Positions 9,157 to 16,104 of a stretch of 31,032 nt of DNA are shown here, in pieces; positions within the stretch are counted from its first letter, which is position 1, and each line of letters opens with the position of its first letter. A program made the position numbers and the translations under genes. Below the pieces are notes generated by a model. The model saw only the letters and a list, made by a program, of their open reading frames with translations. It made no database searches and was not told the DNA's origin. Origin of the DNA: a virus; the IMG/VR virus record IMGVR_UViG_3300027730_000096, positions 1 to 31,032 of that record. The stretch is one strand, 5' to 3'.

Positions 9157-9569
9157 CAGCCCTGCCCTCCGTTGAACATGACGGTCACAGTCGTTGCCGA
9201 AGCCGAGGCTTGGATCGTTCCACCAGCGCTCAACACCTGATTGCCCGTCCACTGAACGGTCGTGTTGCCCGGAATTGGGGCGCTAAAGAACAGCGCATTG
9301 CCCGCGCTCGCGCTCCCTCCAGCTGGCACCAGATAGATCGTAAAGGTCGCAGGGGCAGCCGACGTGTTGCAGATCTCGATGTCGTTCACTGTGAACTGCA
9401 GGCCCGGGTTCACGGTGTAGAGGGTCGTGGTGCCGGTCGTCATCGGAACCCGCGACAGGCTGCTGCCCTTCGTGAAGGTCAGTATGTTGTTGACGTAGTT
9501 GCCCAGCGTGTTGATCGCCACCACGCCGTTTTTCTGGGTTGTGAGGATATCGTCGAGACTGGCGGGCAT
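9156..9569 (-). CDS. Small beta-rich virion protein (137 aa)
   Basis: The N-terminal 40 residues (MPASLDDILTTQKNGVVAIN) look helical. They are followed by about 95 residues of Thr/Val/Gly-rich beta sequence, including LYTVNPGLQFTVNDIEICNT and VTVMFNGG at the end. The arrangement, a short helix for trimerisation or docking followed by a beta domain, is common in small tail or decoration proteins; I do not recognise a named family. It lies between the nozzle gene and the FGRLRV protein, with TGATG junctions on both sides. The three genes are probably translated in a coupled way and act in the same tail substructure. Confidence 0.75.
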   Translation of the reverse strand: MPASLDDILTTQKNGVVAINTLGNYVNNILTFTKGSSLSRVPMTTGTTTLYTVNPGLQFTVNDIEICNTSAAPATFTIYLVPAGGSASAGNALFFSAPIPGNTTVQWTGNQVLSAGGTIQASASATTVTVMFNGGQG

Positions 9570-11893
9570 CAGAACTTCCCATCGGGTTGCAGGCGGTACC
9601 TTATCCCACCGAGGCGCCAGAAGGTATTCAGGTCATTGCTCGAGATCTCGATGGACACGAGGCGCCCACGGAAGCGCGGCGTGATGTAGGTTGTGGCCTC
9701 TGTCAGGTTGTACGGGCCGTAGCTCGAGACCTGCCCGTCGGGGTAATCGGCCACATGGAAGGTGATGCCAACGTTGGCGTTTTGGGCCCCGTTGTAATAG
9801 CCCCACTTCATGTCGGGCCAGACCTGATCCACGAACATTTTTAGCTCGGCTTCAGACATCTGAAAGAAGCCCGTGCGGAAACTCGACGCCATCGGCTGAT
9901 CGTCGGCGTTGAGCGACACTTCGTGCTGGTAAATATACCCCGTGGGCGAGGCGCCAATCGGCTGACCGAGAACACTCTGGTCAAGCCAAGCGGACCGATC
10001 CAGCGTGCCGTAGTCCCACTGGTTGATGAGTACGTTCAGCTTCACGTAGCTGTCGTTCTCGCCGTTCACGCTGTCGTTCGACGGGTAGTACCACGCAATC
10101 TCATGGAAGCTGGAATTCACCGCCACGCGGATGTTGTCTGCGTAGTCCATATTCAGGTTCTGGAACACCACATCCCAGACCGGGCAATTCACCGGCTCGA
10201 CGCCGCTGCCAGCGAGCTTGAAGAACTGCTTCAGGCCCATCCAGTAGACGTCACCGTTGATGGCGCCAGCGGCCTTCTCCGCGACCATCCCGCACCCAGC
10301 GCCGATCTCGTTGAACTGGTAGATATAGGGCTGGCTGACGTACTGCATGGCCCAGACGCCGAGGTCGGTCCAGATCAGGCCCTGCTGCGGACCTTGGATG
10401 CCGCCGACAATGCGTGACCCCTTGGGGATGATATAAGAGCCCGCCTGATTTGTGACTTGAGGGGACCAGACATTGAAGTTGCCGATGTCGCACCAGCGCA
10501 CCAGCAGCGGCTGCTGGATACCATTATAGGTCGACCCGTAGGCGACGATCTGGCGCTGCGGCATGGCGATGAACATGCCCTGATTGACAATAGGCGCCGT
10601 GGGGATCAGAGCGGAGCTTTCGGAGCCTAGCTGCGGATCCCACTGGTAGATGCCGTTGTTGCGCGGGCAAGAGATCAGCGTCTCGCCCCAGTTGCCCAAA
10701 GACCAGTCCGTGGCGCTGCCGGTGGCGTAGCTGGTGAAGGTGAGCGTGCCACCCGAGGTGTACGCGCCTGTTTCGGTTGATGCGATTACGAGCGTGCTGG
10801 TGTTGCCCGAGAGGCTCCCCCGCGTCGAAGAAACCACGCTGAACGGGTTGATGCTGTTGTAATTTGAGGGGATCACGCCTGAAACCGTGAACTCGGACCC
10901 GGCGGGCACTTCAATCAATGCACGATTACCTGCAGTGCCGATGGTGTAAGTCACGAACCCGGCAGACGGCGTGGAGGGCTGCACGTTGACGATGGCGTAT
11001 TGACGGCCAACCGATGGGATGGTGCCGATACCAAAAGTGCCGATGCCAAACTCGCCTGTACCAAACCCGGAAGCCGACGGTGCAACGGTGTTCCCGAGGT
11101 AGTACTCGTACTGAGCGAGGCCGCTGTTAATGGAGGCAGAGCTAGCCGCCGTGGCGCTGTTGGACGCGTTGATGGTGAAGGTGTTGGCCCCCGTCACTGA
11201 CTGGATGACGTAGTTGCCCGACAGAGTGATGCCGTTAAACGTCGTGGGTACCAAGACCGGGAAGAACTGGTTTACCTGATAGTCGTGACCAGCCAGCGTG
11301 ACCGTAACGATATTGCTACCGTTCACCGTGGTGAATTGCGGGACGGCGCCGCCGTTGGATACGGTCGATGTAGCAAAAACGGGATACCCCGCAGCGTCGA
11401 CAACATCGATCCTATACGTGTCAGGATCGACATATGTGCATTGGTAGTTGCCAAACAGGACAAGGCCGCCCACGGCAATCTGCGTCTTGATGAAAACCGT
11501 GTCACCGCTCAGGATGTTGGCCTCGTCATCCACGATGGTGACGGTCGCCGACCCTGCCGTGGTCGACACCGAAACGGGCTTGTTGACCGTGTAATACTGC
11601 CCGCTGATGCCTAGAAGGGCGCCGCCGCTGTCGACCGCATACAGGCCGGTTGTCGAGCCAATTGCCAGATACGGATCCGCATAAGCGTCCTGCCACGCCC
11701 ACAAGTTTCTGGGGACGCCCGGGACGATGCCGTTGTAAAACTTGGTCCATCCGCCAAGCTTCTGGGGCAACGCCATGCCCTGCCGATCTGGCTGGAACCG
11801 GATCAGATTGCACGACGAGATCGCAGCCTCGTTCAGCGTTGGCGTCCGGTTTTGGTCGACTCCCGGAATGAGCCGCATCGTTGCGTGGCCCAT
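9569..11893 (-). CDS. Tail nozzle / packaged-DNA stabilisation protein (P22 gp10 or T7 gp12-like, 774 aa)
   Basis: The N-terminus (LIPGVDQNRTPTLNEAAISS, LPQKLGGWTKF, LWAWQDAYADPYLAIGSTTG, LYAVDSGGALLGIS) resembles the first blades of podoviral nozzle proteins that continue the tail channel below the adaptor. Three beta modules appear inserted at about 105-182, 184-258 and 312-390, each ending in a pattern like NYVIQSVTGANTFTIN. A Gly-rich segment GFGTGEFGIGTFGIG lies at 276-290. The C-terminal half has aromatic-rich propeller-like repeats (LLVRWCDIGNFNVW, IWTDLGVWAMQYV, EIAWYYPSND). It follows the two adaptor-like genes, as expected for this role. Family assignment rests on pattern and context, not on an alignment. 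Confidence 0.78.
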   Translation of the reverse strand: MGHATMRLIPGVDQNRTPTLNEAAISSCNLIRFQPDRQGMALPQKLGGWTKFYNGIVPGVPRNLWAWQDAYADPYLAIGSTTGLYAVDSGGALLGISGQYYTVNKPVSVSTTAGSATVTIVDDEANILSGDTVFIKTQIAVGGLVLFGNYQCTYVDPDTYRIDVVDAAGYPVFATSTVSNGGAVPQFTTVNGSNIVTVTLAGHDYQVNQFFPVLVPTTFNGITLSGNYVIQSVTGANTFTINASNSATAASSASINSGLAQYEYYLGNTVAPSASGFGTGEFGIGTFGIGTIPSVGRQYAIVNVQPSTPSAGFVTYTIGTAGNRALIEVPAGSEFTVSGVIPSNYNSINPFSVVSSTRGSLSGNTSTLVIASTETGAYTSGGTLTFTSYATGSATDWSLGNWGETLISCPRNNGIYQWDPQLGSESSALIPTAPIVNQGMFIAMPQRQIVAYGSTYNGIQQPLLVRWCDIGNFNVWSPQVTNQAGSYIIPKGSRIVGGIQGPQQGLIWTDLGVWAMQYVSQPYIYQFNEIGAGCGMVAEKAAGAINGDVYWMGLKQFFKLAGSGVEPVNCPVWDVVFQNLNMDYADNIRVAVNSSFHEIAWYYPSNDSVNGENDSYVKLNVLINQWDYGTLDRSAWLDQSVLGQPIGASPTGYIYQHEVSLNADDQPMASSFRTGFFQMSEAELKMFVDQVWPDMKWGYYNGAQNANVGITFHVADYPDGQVSSYGPYNLTEATTYITPRFRGRLVSIEISSNDLNTFWRLGGIRYRLQPDGKF

Positions 11894-11896
11894 GTT

Positions 11897-12646
11897 TTAG
11901 CCTCGGGTCGGAGAGGCGACGACAGCCGGGGACTGAGAGGTCCACCCGGCAGATTCGTACTTCTTGCGGGCTTCCTCCACCGTCGCCCCCTTGAGCAGCG
12001 TCTGGTACTGCGTTTCGTAGGTGACGGGCATCTGCGGATCATTGCCGCCAGCCGACGAGAAATTGCGCTGGTAGGCCGAGACATAGATCATGGACGCCAT
12101 GATGAAGAGGTCTGGCAGGTACAGGCTGATGAACGTACTGAGGTTCGTGGCCGACATGCTGGCGGGGCGCTCAGTTCCCACAATCTCGACCGTGTAAGCT
12201 GCGTCAGGGGCCGGGCCCAGATAGAAGAGATTGTCGTTGAACGGCGCGAAGTACTGCGGCACGCCTCGGTTCGCCACGGCAGACGAACCATAGACAGCGT
12301 CGAGGAATTCCTTCGTGACGGGCAGGCACGGGCTCCGCGTGGCCGCCACCCCGTCCGGGTCAACCTGACCGGCAGGGGTGATGATGTTGATCTGCTCGGT
12401 CACCACGAAGGGATACCCAGCAAGCTGCAGCCTCCTGCTCCCAGCCGTCAGCGTGAACGTCTGCGCCACGCTGGTGACGAGGAAATCAAGGTCACGATAG
12501 ATGCGGTTTTCGGCGTATGTGATCGCCTGCGGAAGCGTGACCAGAAATTCGGGGTTGGTGGGGTCCACTACGGCCATGTTGGCAATCTGGGCCACGTAGC
12601 TGGTCGTTCCAGCAACGGTGCCGTCATAGCTCAAGCCGGTGGTCAT
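11897..12646 (-). CDS. Second head-to-tail adaptor-like protein (249 aa)
   Basis: Residues 35-60 (FLVTLPQAITYAENRIYRDL) look like the N-terminal helices of phage adaptor and stopper proteins. A beta region follows (AQTFTLTAGSRRLQLAGYPF) and then a long helical part with YLPDLFIMASMIYVSAYQRN. The C-terminus is flexible. The gene lies directly before the nozzle gene (3 nt gap) and after the first adaptor and zinc-ribbon genes, fitting a ring between portal and nozzle. The overall plan resembles the 248-residue adaptor, so both may be diverged relatives of the gp4/gp11 fold. The start ATG overlaps the TGA of a possible 32-residue ORF (ATGA). Function is inferred. Confidence 0.72.
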   Translation of the reverse strand: MTTGLSYDGTVAGTTSYVAQIANMAVVDPTNPEFLVTLPQAITYAENRIYRDLDFLVTSVAQTFTLTAGSRRLQLAGYPFVVTEQINIITPAGQVDPDGVAATRSPCLPVTKEFLDAVYGSSAVANRGVPQYFAPFNDNLFYLGPAPDAAYTVEIVGTERPASMSATNLSTFISLYLPDLFIMASMIYVSAYQRNFSSAGGNDPQMPVTYETQYQTLLKGATVEEARKKYESAGWTSQSPAVVASPTRG

Positions 12647-12741
12647 GGCCTTACCCCTTTACGGTGGAAACGATCTTTTTGAGTGTTCTGCCGCCAATAT
12701 AGCCGCCCAAGCACAATTTTACCAAGTCTATGAATTCTCAT
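12643..12741 (-). CDS. Possible 32-residue basic microprotein
   Basis: A short frame from ATG at 12741 to TGA at 12643 fills almost the whole 100-nt gap between the zinc-ribbon gene and the second adaptor gene. The peptide is strongly basic (starts MRIHRLGKIVLGRLYWR, ends RKGVRP). It has a hydrophobic/aromatic start, and its TGA overlaps the next ATG in the ATGA junction used elsewhere here. It lacks a convincing Shine-Dalgarno sequence. The interval could instead simply be leader sequence: TATATT at 12702-12697 on the minus strand could be a weak -10 element, with a poor TTGGTA 18 nt upstream. Confidence 0.42.
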   Translation of the reverse strand: MRIHRLGKIVLGRLYWRQNTQKDRFHRKGVRP

Positions 12742-12746
12742 GGCGC

Positions 12747-13061
12747 TTAATCGTCAGGCGGCACGCTCAGGAACATGCTCTGAACGCTAGGCGCAGACGC
12801 CGCCACAAAATCCTGCGTACGCGGATTTGCGATTGGCACAGGATCCGCAGGGAGGACGATTGCTCGAAGCTGTGGCTGCGCCTTGTCGTAACAGGTATTG
12901 CACACCAGCAAGCGAATGTTGGCCAGAGAGGCGCCGCGCCAGTCGTACTGCCAGCGCAAGTCTACGTGATTGTGCCGAAACCCGCACCTGTCGCATATGG
13001 CGTGCGCGGCGGGGGAATTTGGATTTGTTTTGGCCCGACCGGCCTGAGACGCGTATGACAT
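12747..13061 (-). CDS. Zinc-ribbon phage protein of the virion cluster (104 aa)
   Basis: The protein has one CxxC pair at C23/C26 (ICDRCGF) and a second at C54/C57 (VCNTCYD), spaced as in a zinc ribbon. Between them lies the conserved-looking DLRWQYDWRGASLANIRLL. This is followed by QPQLRAIVLPADPVPIANPR, a block I recognise as recurrent in many phage genomes between head-tail connector genes. The function is unknown to me. A strong AGGAGGGG precedes the ATG at 13061. Its place between two adaptor-like genes suggests a connector or assembly role, but a regulatory role is possible. Confidence 0.8.
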   Translation of the reverse strand: MSYASQAGRAKTNPNSPAAHAICDRCGFRHNHVDLRWQYDWRGASLANIRLLVCNTCYDKAQPQLRAIVLPADPVPIANPRTQDFVAASAPSVQSMFLSVPPDD

Positions 13062-13073
13062 GATCCCCTCCTA

Positions 13074-13820
13074 TCAGGCCCGGAAGTAGCCAGAGAGTTG
13101 CGGGGAGATAAAATAATTCGCCGTTTCTACGTTCTGAGCCGCCGCTATCTGGTAGGCCTCATCAGCTGCTGCCTTCAGGCCAACGGCCATCTGGGGGTTC
13201 CAGATCTTGGCGAGCCGGTAGGCTAGGCCATCAGCGAACGCCTCCATCCACAAGAACGGGATGTCAGCCGTCTGGCCGTTAGCGTAGTTTGAGGTCTGCG
13301 ACTGCACGAGCCGGTAGTACTTGAGGTACTGCGCGCTGCTGCCGTCAGGCACGGGCCACAGCGTCACCTGCGGGCCGGACACGGCGGGGATTTCGCTATC
13401 ACCCGGGCCGACCATATCCGTGGGGCTGGTCAGGCGATCAAACCAATAGGCCGTCGTAAAGCCCTGCTGACGCTTGTTGGCGTAGCTCGAGTATTCCGTG
13501 CGGCTGACGGGCAGGATGATGCGGTCAATCGGAGCGCCTGCCCCGTTGTCGATGGTCACGTAGGCATCAAGGATGACCACCGTGCTAGGGTCCACGGCAT
13601 AGGTCGAGACGCCCTGAACCAGCGGAACCGTGACCAGATCAACCTTCCACAGGTTAACGCCCTGATTGCTGAAGCTCGCCAACATCATGTTGGTCGCCAT
13701 TCTGGCGGTAGTAAGGTGTTCCTGCACAATCGACGTGTTGCGTATGCCAATCTGGTTATACGCGTATAAAACTAGCTCTCCCAAGCCGGGGTTAAAATTG
13801 TAGCTGCCGCTCGTTGTCAT
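13074..13820 (-). CDS. Head-to-tail adaptor (P22 gp4 / T7 gp11-like, 248 aa)
   Basis: The N-terminus GLGELVLYAYNQIGIRN and TTARMATNMMLASFSNQGVN form paired helices typical of short-tailed phage adaptor proteins. A beta block follows (VPLVQGVSTYAVDPSTVVIL), then WPVPDGSSAQYLKYYRLVQ. A C-terminal helical part includes LWMEAFADGLAYRLAKIW. This order matches the tail accessory/adaptor family that binds the portal and seals packaged DNA. Length is somewhat above P22 gp4 and close to T7 gp11. AAGGGG lies 5 nt upstream of the ATG. It follows the lysis cassette and precedes the zinc-ribbon gene. Confidence 0.8.
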   Translation of the reverse strand: MTTSGSYNFNPGLGELVLYAYNQIGIRNTSIVQEHLTTARMATNMMLASFSNQGVNLWKVDLVTVPLVQGVSTYAVDPSTVVILDAYVTIDNGAGAPIDRIILPVSRTEYSSYANKRQQGFTTAYWFDRLTSPTDMVGPGDSEIPAVSGPQVTLWPVPDGSSAQYLKYYRLVQSQTSNYANGQTADIPFLWMEAFADGLAYRLAKIWNPQMAVGLKAAADEAYQIAAAQNVETANYFISPQLSGYFRA

Positions 13821-13840
13821 TGTGTCCCCTTAAGGCAGCG

Positions 13841-14131
13841 TTACTTCTGCCCGCTCCTGATCTGATCGATAGCTTCTCTCAAATAGCGCATATCTGTGCG
13901 AAGCTCCGTCAGCAGTGCCGTCTCATTGATCCGGTTGGTTTGCAACTCGGTCATGAGCGTGTCCAGCCTGTCGCCCTGATCGTTGACCCTAGTGTCGAGC
14001 TTCTGAATATCGTTTGCATTGGTTTGCACGCCAGATGCTAGGGTTTGCCAGCCGATGGTCAGGCCGATAATCACCGACCCGATGGTCAGGATATTGCCAA
14101 GGGAGATTTTGAGGTCGATCCATTCGGGCAT
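13841..14131 (-). CDS. Membrane-anchored coiled-coil protein, spanin-like topology (96 aa)
   Basis: A hydrophobic segment at about 14-34 (LTIGSVIIGLTIGWQTLA) is followed by about 60 residues of heptad-like helix (NDIQKLDTRVNDQGDRLDTL onward). An N-terminal anchor with a periplasmic coiled coil is the plan of inner-membrane spanins. Position at the end of the lysis cassette agrees. I did not find an overlapping lipoprotein frame for an outer-membrane spanin, so the assignment is tentative. The ATG follows the stop of the preceding holin candidate without a gap. Other phage membrane coiled-coil proteins could look the same. Confidence 0.68.
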   Translation of the reverse strand: MPEWIDLKISLGNILTIGSVIIGLTIGWQTLASGVQTNANDIQKLDTRVNDQGDRLDTLMTELQTNRINETALLTELRTDMRYLREAIDQIRSGQK

Positions 14132-14338
14132 TTAGAAAAACCGCCTCTTCTTCTTGGGCTGGATGGGCGCGTCGGTCTTAACCGATCTGCGTCCAAGAAC
14201 GAATCCGACGGCTGCGGCAAACGTTGCAAGCCCCGGCGCCCCGGCAATGCGCCACGCAAGACCGGCACCCGCAACAATCAGCGCCAGCGGCCAGTACGGG
14301 ACAAGAGGCACAAGCCAGTCGGGAATGAGGTGGTTCAC
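14132..14338 (-). CDS. Small two-helix membrane protein, holin candidate (68 aa, GTG start)
   Basis: Two hydrophobic segments (about 9-28, WLVPLVPYWPLALIVAGAG, and about 34-51, GLATFAAAVGFVLG) are followed by a basic tail ending KKKRRFF. This is the topology of class II holins. The start is taken as GTG at 14338 because it overlaps the TGA of the upstream gene (GTGA) and has GGGGTGG just upstream. An ATG 12 codons earlier lies inside the upstream gene and adds residues unlike a membrane protein start. The gene is within the lysis cassette. Whether this or the neighbouring 65-residue protein is the true holin cannot be decided here; one could be an antiholin. Confidence 0.68.
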   Translation of the reverse strand: MNHLIPDWLVPLVPYWPLALIVAGAGLAWRIAGAPGLATFAAAVGFVLGRRSVKTDAPIQPKKKRRFF

Positions 14339-14532
14339 TTCGCCCACCCCATGCGCCGGGCGATAACGTACCAAGCCTCTGTTGCAGCGCCGATGGCAAA
14401 GCCTAGCGCCACCTCCACAACGTTGAGAACGTCTGGATCCGTGGCGATGCCGCTATCCTCTGGCAACAGCCCCTTGATGACAAGCGCGCCGGAAATATAA
14501 CGCAGGGCAATACGTGCGACGACAGCGGTCAT
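14335..14532 (-). CDS. Putative phage holin (65 aa)
   Basis: The sequence starts MTAVVARIALRYISGALVIK and ends ATEAWYVIARRMGWAK. One hydrophobic segment lies near residues 4-22 and another near 37-56. The N-terminal ARIALRY and the C-terminal W-Y-ARR-GW signature resemble a family of short phage proteins annotated as putative holins (Pam3-gp28-like). That name is from memory and should be checked. The gene comes right after the endolysin, with AGAGG upstream of the ATG, and its stop overlaps the next start. Role inferred: timed permeabilisation of the inner membrane. Confidence 0.7.
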   Translation of the reverse strand: MTAVVARIALRYISGALVIKGLLPEDSGIATDPDVLNVVEVALGFAIGAATEAWYVIARRMGWAK

Positions 14533-14541
14533 GGCAACCTC

Positions 14542-15237
14542 TTATCCGAACAAGGACACAATCCAATTGTAGGCACCTACAACTACACCAGCAATGGCCA
14601 ATGCCGCAAGAACTAGCCAGCCTGCCCCACTTGGCTTGGGCTCGATCACGGTGATAGTAGGCGCATCATCCATCGCATCCAGCGCGCTGAGGAACGCATC
14701 GGCATACATGGCAATCTGACTGGCGCGGTCTGTGCCATTCACAACGCGGCGGGCCTCGCGGAAGTCAGCAGCGTCGGCCAGTTTCATGCCGGTGAACCAT
14801 CCCTCTTGCATCCCGCGCACGAGGATCAGCGCCGAGACTTCGGGAATCATCGCCTTGGACGGATCGGACACTAAATCAATGCCGAGCTTTTCGCTTGCCT
14901 TGACGTAGTTGGCGCGGTGCGTGAGCTGGACGAACCCGCGCCCGAACCAGCCGCCCGACCAATAGTCTGATTTGACCCACGGAAGCTTGCCTGACTTCCA
15001 CGCCTTGGTGAGCCGCTCCTTTGCCTTGGCATCGGTTGTCGCGAGCGTTTCGCGCACGGGCTGCATGGTGCGGGCAGTTTCGTGATATGCGGTCGCGAGT
15101 ATGTAAGCCAAGTCCCGCTCATTGCCTGAGCCGACCTTGCGCCATGCCTCAAAGATGATTTTGAATCCGTCCACTTGGGCTTGGCTGAGCGACCCGCCGA
15201 ACAAGGGCCGCACTGCCTCGAAGAACTCCGCGTTCAT
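14542..15237 (-). CDS. Endolysin, GH19-like, with C-terminal membrane anchor (231 aa)
   Basis: Residues 1-185 match the chitinase/GH19-like lysozyme fold used by many phage endolysins. AYHETARTMQPVRETL contains the candidate catalytic pair Glu53 and Glu63, and GRGFVQLTHRANY (99-111) is the substrate-cleft signature. The enzyme is expected to cut peptidoglycan glycan strands. After a short linker with Pro residues (193-204), residues 206-229 form a clear transmembrane helix (GWLVLAALAIAGVVVGAYNW), and the protein ends almost immediately. A C-terminal anchor is unlike the N-terminal SAR signal of many secreted endolysins. The ATG overlaps the stop of the preceding membrane protein (ATGA). Confidence 0.92.
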   Translation of the reverse strand: MNAEFFEAVRPLFGGSLSQAQVDGFKIIFEAWRKVGSGNERDLAYILATAYHETARTMQPVRETLATTDAKAKERLTKAWKSGKLPWVKSDYWSGGWFGRGFVQLTHRANYVKASEKLGIDLVSDPSKAMIPEVSALILVRGMQEGWFTGMKLADAADFREARRVVNGTDRASQIAMYADAFLSALDAMDDAPTITVIEPKPSGAGWLVLAALAIAGVVVGAYNWIVSLFG

Positions 15238-15470
15238 TGGTGCGTCCCTTTGCCTTTGATCCAGTTATAGACGGGTCGAAACAATACCATGACAGCCACG
15301 CCTATAGCGGCCATCGGCCAAGCCCAGTCGGGAATGCCAGCTTGCAAACAATCAAGCAGCGTTCCATCGGTGCCACCCATATCGTGGACGTCGCAGCAGG
15401 CCCGTATGGCTGGGTATATCCACTCAGCCCACTGGAAGCCTGTGCACCCGTCAATCACGGTCAGGCCCAA
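15234..15470 (-). CDS. Small membrane protein with CCxxHD motif (about 74-78 aa)
   Basis: The visible start is weak: TTG at 15470 (overlapping the upstream gene by 10 nt) or GTG at 15458 (2 nt after its stop). From the TTG, residues 7-12 are DGCTGF. Residues 24-30 are ACCDVHD and Cys41 lies at the end of the soluble half. Residues about 49-70 form one membrane helix, followed by a basic tail. CCxxHD is the active-site signature of phospholipase A2 enzymes, where His and Asp work with calcium. Here it stands in a very short protein, so the enzymatic idea is only a hypothesis. It is the first gene of the lysis cassette and is coupled to the endolysin. Confidence 0.68.
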   Translation of the reverse strand: MGLTVIDGCTGFQWAEWIYPAIRACCDVHDMGGTDGTLLDCLQAGIPDWAWPMAAIGVAVMVLFRPVYNWIKGKGTHQ

Positions 15471-15889
15471 ACACGAGCACGGCGGTTGATTACGCTGGGA
15501 TCAAACAGCCGCACGCCGTTCGGCCCCTCATACCCAGCCGGTACGCCTTCCTCGGTGATTGGCTTGAAGTCGAGGTCTTGGATGATCTGAAGCAGGTGCG
15601 TGCGCTGGAAAACATCGCCCTCTTGCGGTAGGCCGTAGGTCACCTGCTCGGCAAACTCACCGTAAGCGCGGAGATTGACGTGGTGCCCGCCGACGATGAC
15701 AGCCGGGGTTAGCTCGTTACCGTCCTCGTCGTAGGTCGCCGGGGTCTTGGTGATCGGCCCTAGCTCGTCAATGGCAACACATTCGGTCGGGGTGAGGATG
15801 TCGTCCTCATACGTGGCAAGGCCGTTCTCGACCATGCCGGTGATGAACTGTTCGCGGGTGGATGCCCATACCATGAGGTCGATGATCAT
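15461..15889 (-). CDS. Conserved-type phage protein of unknown function (142 aa)
   Basis: The product begins MIIDLMVWASTREQFITGMV, is acidic, and contains the Asp/Glu-rich TYDEDGNELTPAVIVGGHHVN and NGVRLFDPSVINRRARVWA at the end. The frame is open 31 codons further upstream, but that part overlaps the previous gene and has a skewed Arg/Ala/Gly composition. The ATG at 15889 overlaps the upstream TGA (ATGA) and is the better start. I do not recognise a family. Its position, between small tail-fibre-side genes and the lysis cassette, is compatible with a tail accessory or assembly factor. Confidence 0.7.
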   Translation of the reverse strand: MIIDLMVWASTREQFITGMVENGLATYEDDILTPTECVAIDELGPITKTPATYDEDGNELTPAVIVGGHHVNLRAYGEFAEQVTYGLPQEGDVFQRTHLLQIIQDLDFKPITEEGVPAGYEGPNGVRLFDPSVINRRARVWA

Positions 15890-16083
15890 GTTGCAGCCGC
15901 CACTTGTTCTTCCGTGAGCGGCACGGGCTTGTGCTTGTCCCACAGCCGAGCCAGCACACTGGGCGCGAGCGTCAGAGCGCACAGGGCGGCGTTCTTGGTG
16001 GCGTAAATGCCCTCAATCCATGTGCCGTCCTCCGACACGACGAACTCACCTTCGATTTCCGTGATCTTTGCGTTCTTAATCAT
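15886..16083 (-). CDS. Small unknown phage protein (65 aa)
   Basis: A 65-residue protein starting MIKNAKITEIEGEFVVSEDG, with an ATKNAALCALTLAPSVLARL helix and a flexible Ala-rich end. It has no recognisable motif. Support for it being real is the clean ATGA overlap with the next gene, a weak AGGTG upstream of the ATG, and a position in an otherwise gap-free operon. Function unknown; a small chaperone or accessory factor would fit the neighbourhood but is not shown by the sequence. Confidence 0.65.
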   Translation of the reverse strand: MIKNAKITEIEGEFVVSEDGTWIEGIYATKNAALCALTLAPSVLARLWDKHKPVPLTEEQVAAAT

Positions 16084-16104
16084 GTTGTAAGCACCTGCAC
16101 TCGC

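Noticed and set aside
7876-9252. Longer N-terminus (32 extra codons) for the FGRLRV protein
   Set aside because: The extra part lies within the preceding gene and has a different composition; the ATG at 9156 forms a TGATG junction.
12647-12746. Promoter in the 100-nt gap before the second adaptor gene
   Set aside because: TATATT is a fair -10 but the only -35 candidate, TTGGTA at 18 nt spacing, is poor; noted as a possibility under the microprotein only.
15461-15982. Longer N-terminus (31 extra codons) for the 142-residue protein
   Set aside because: It overlaps the preceding 65-residue gene and is Arg/Gly/Ala-biased; the ATG at 15889 is coupled to the upstream stop.
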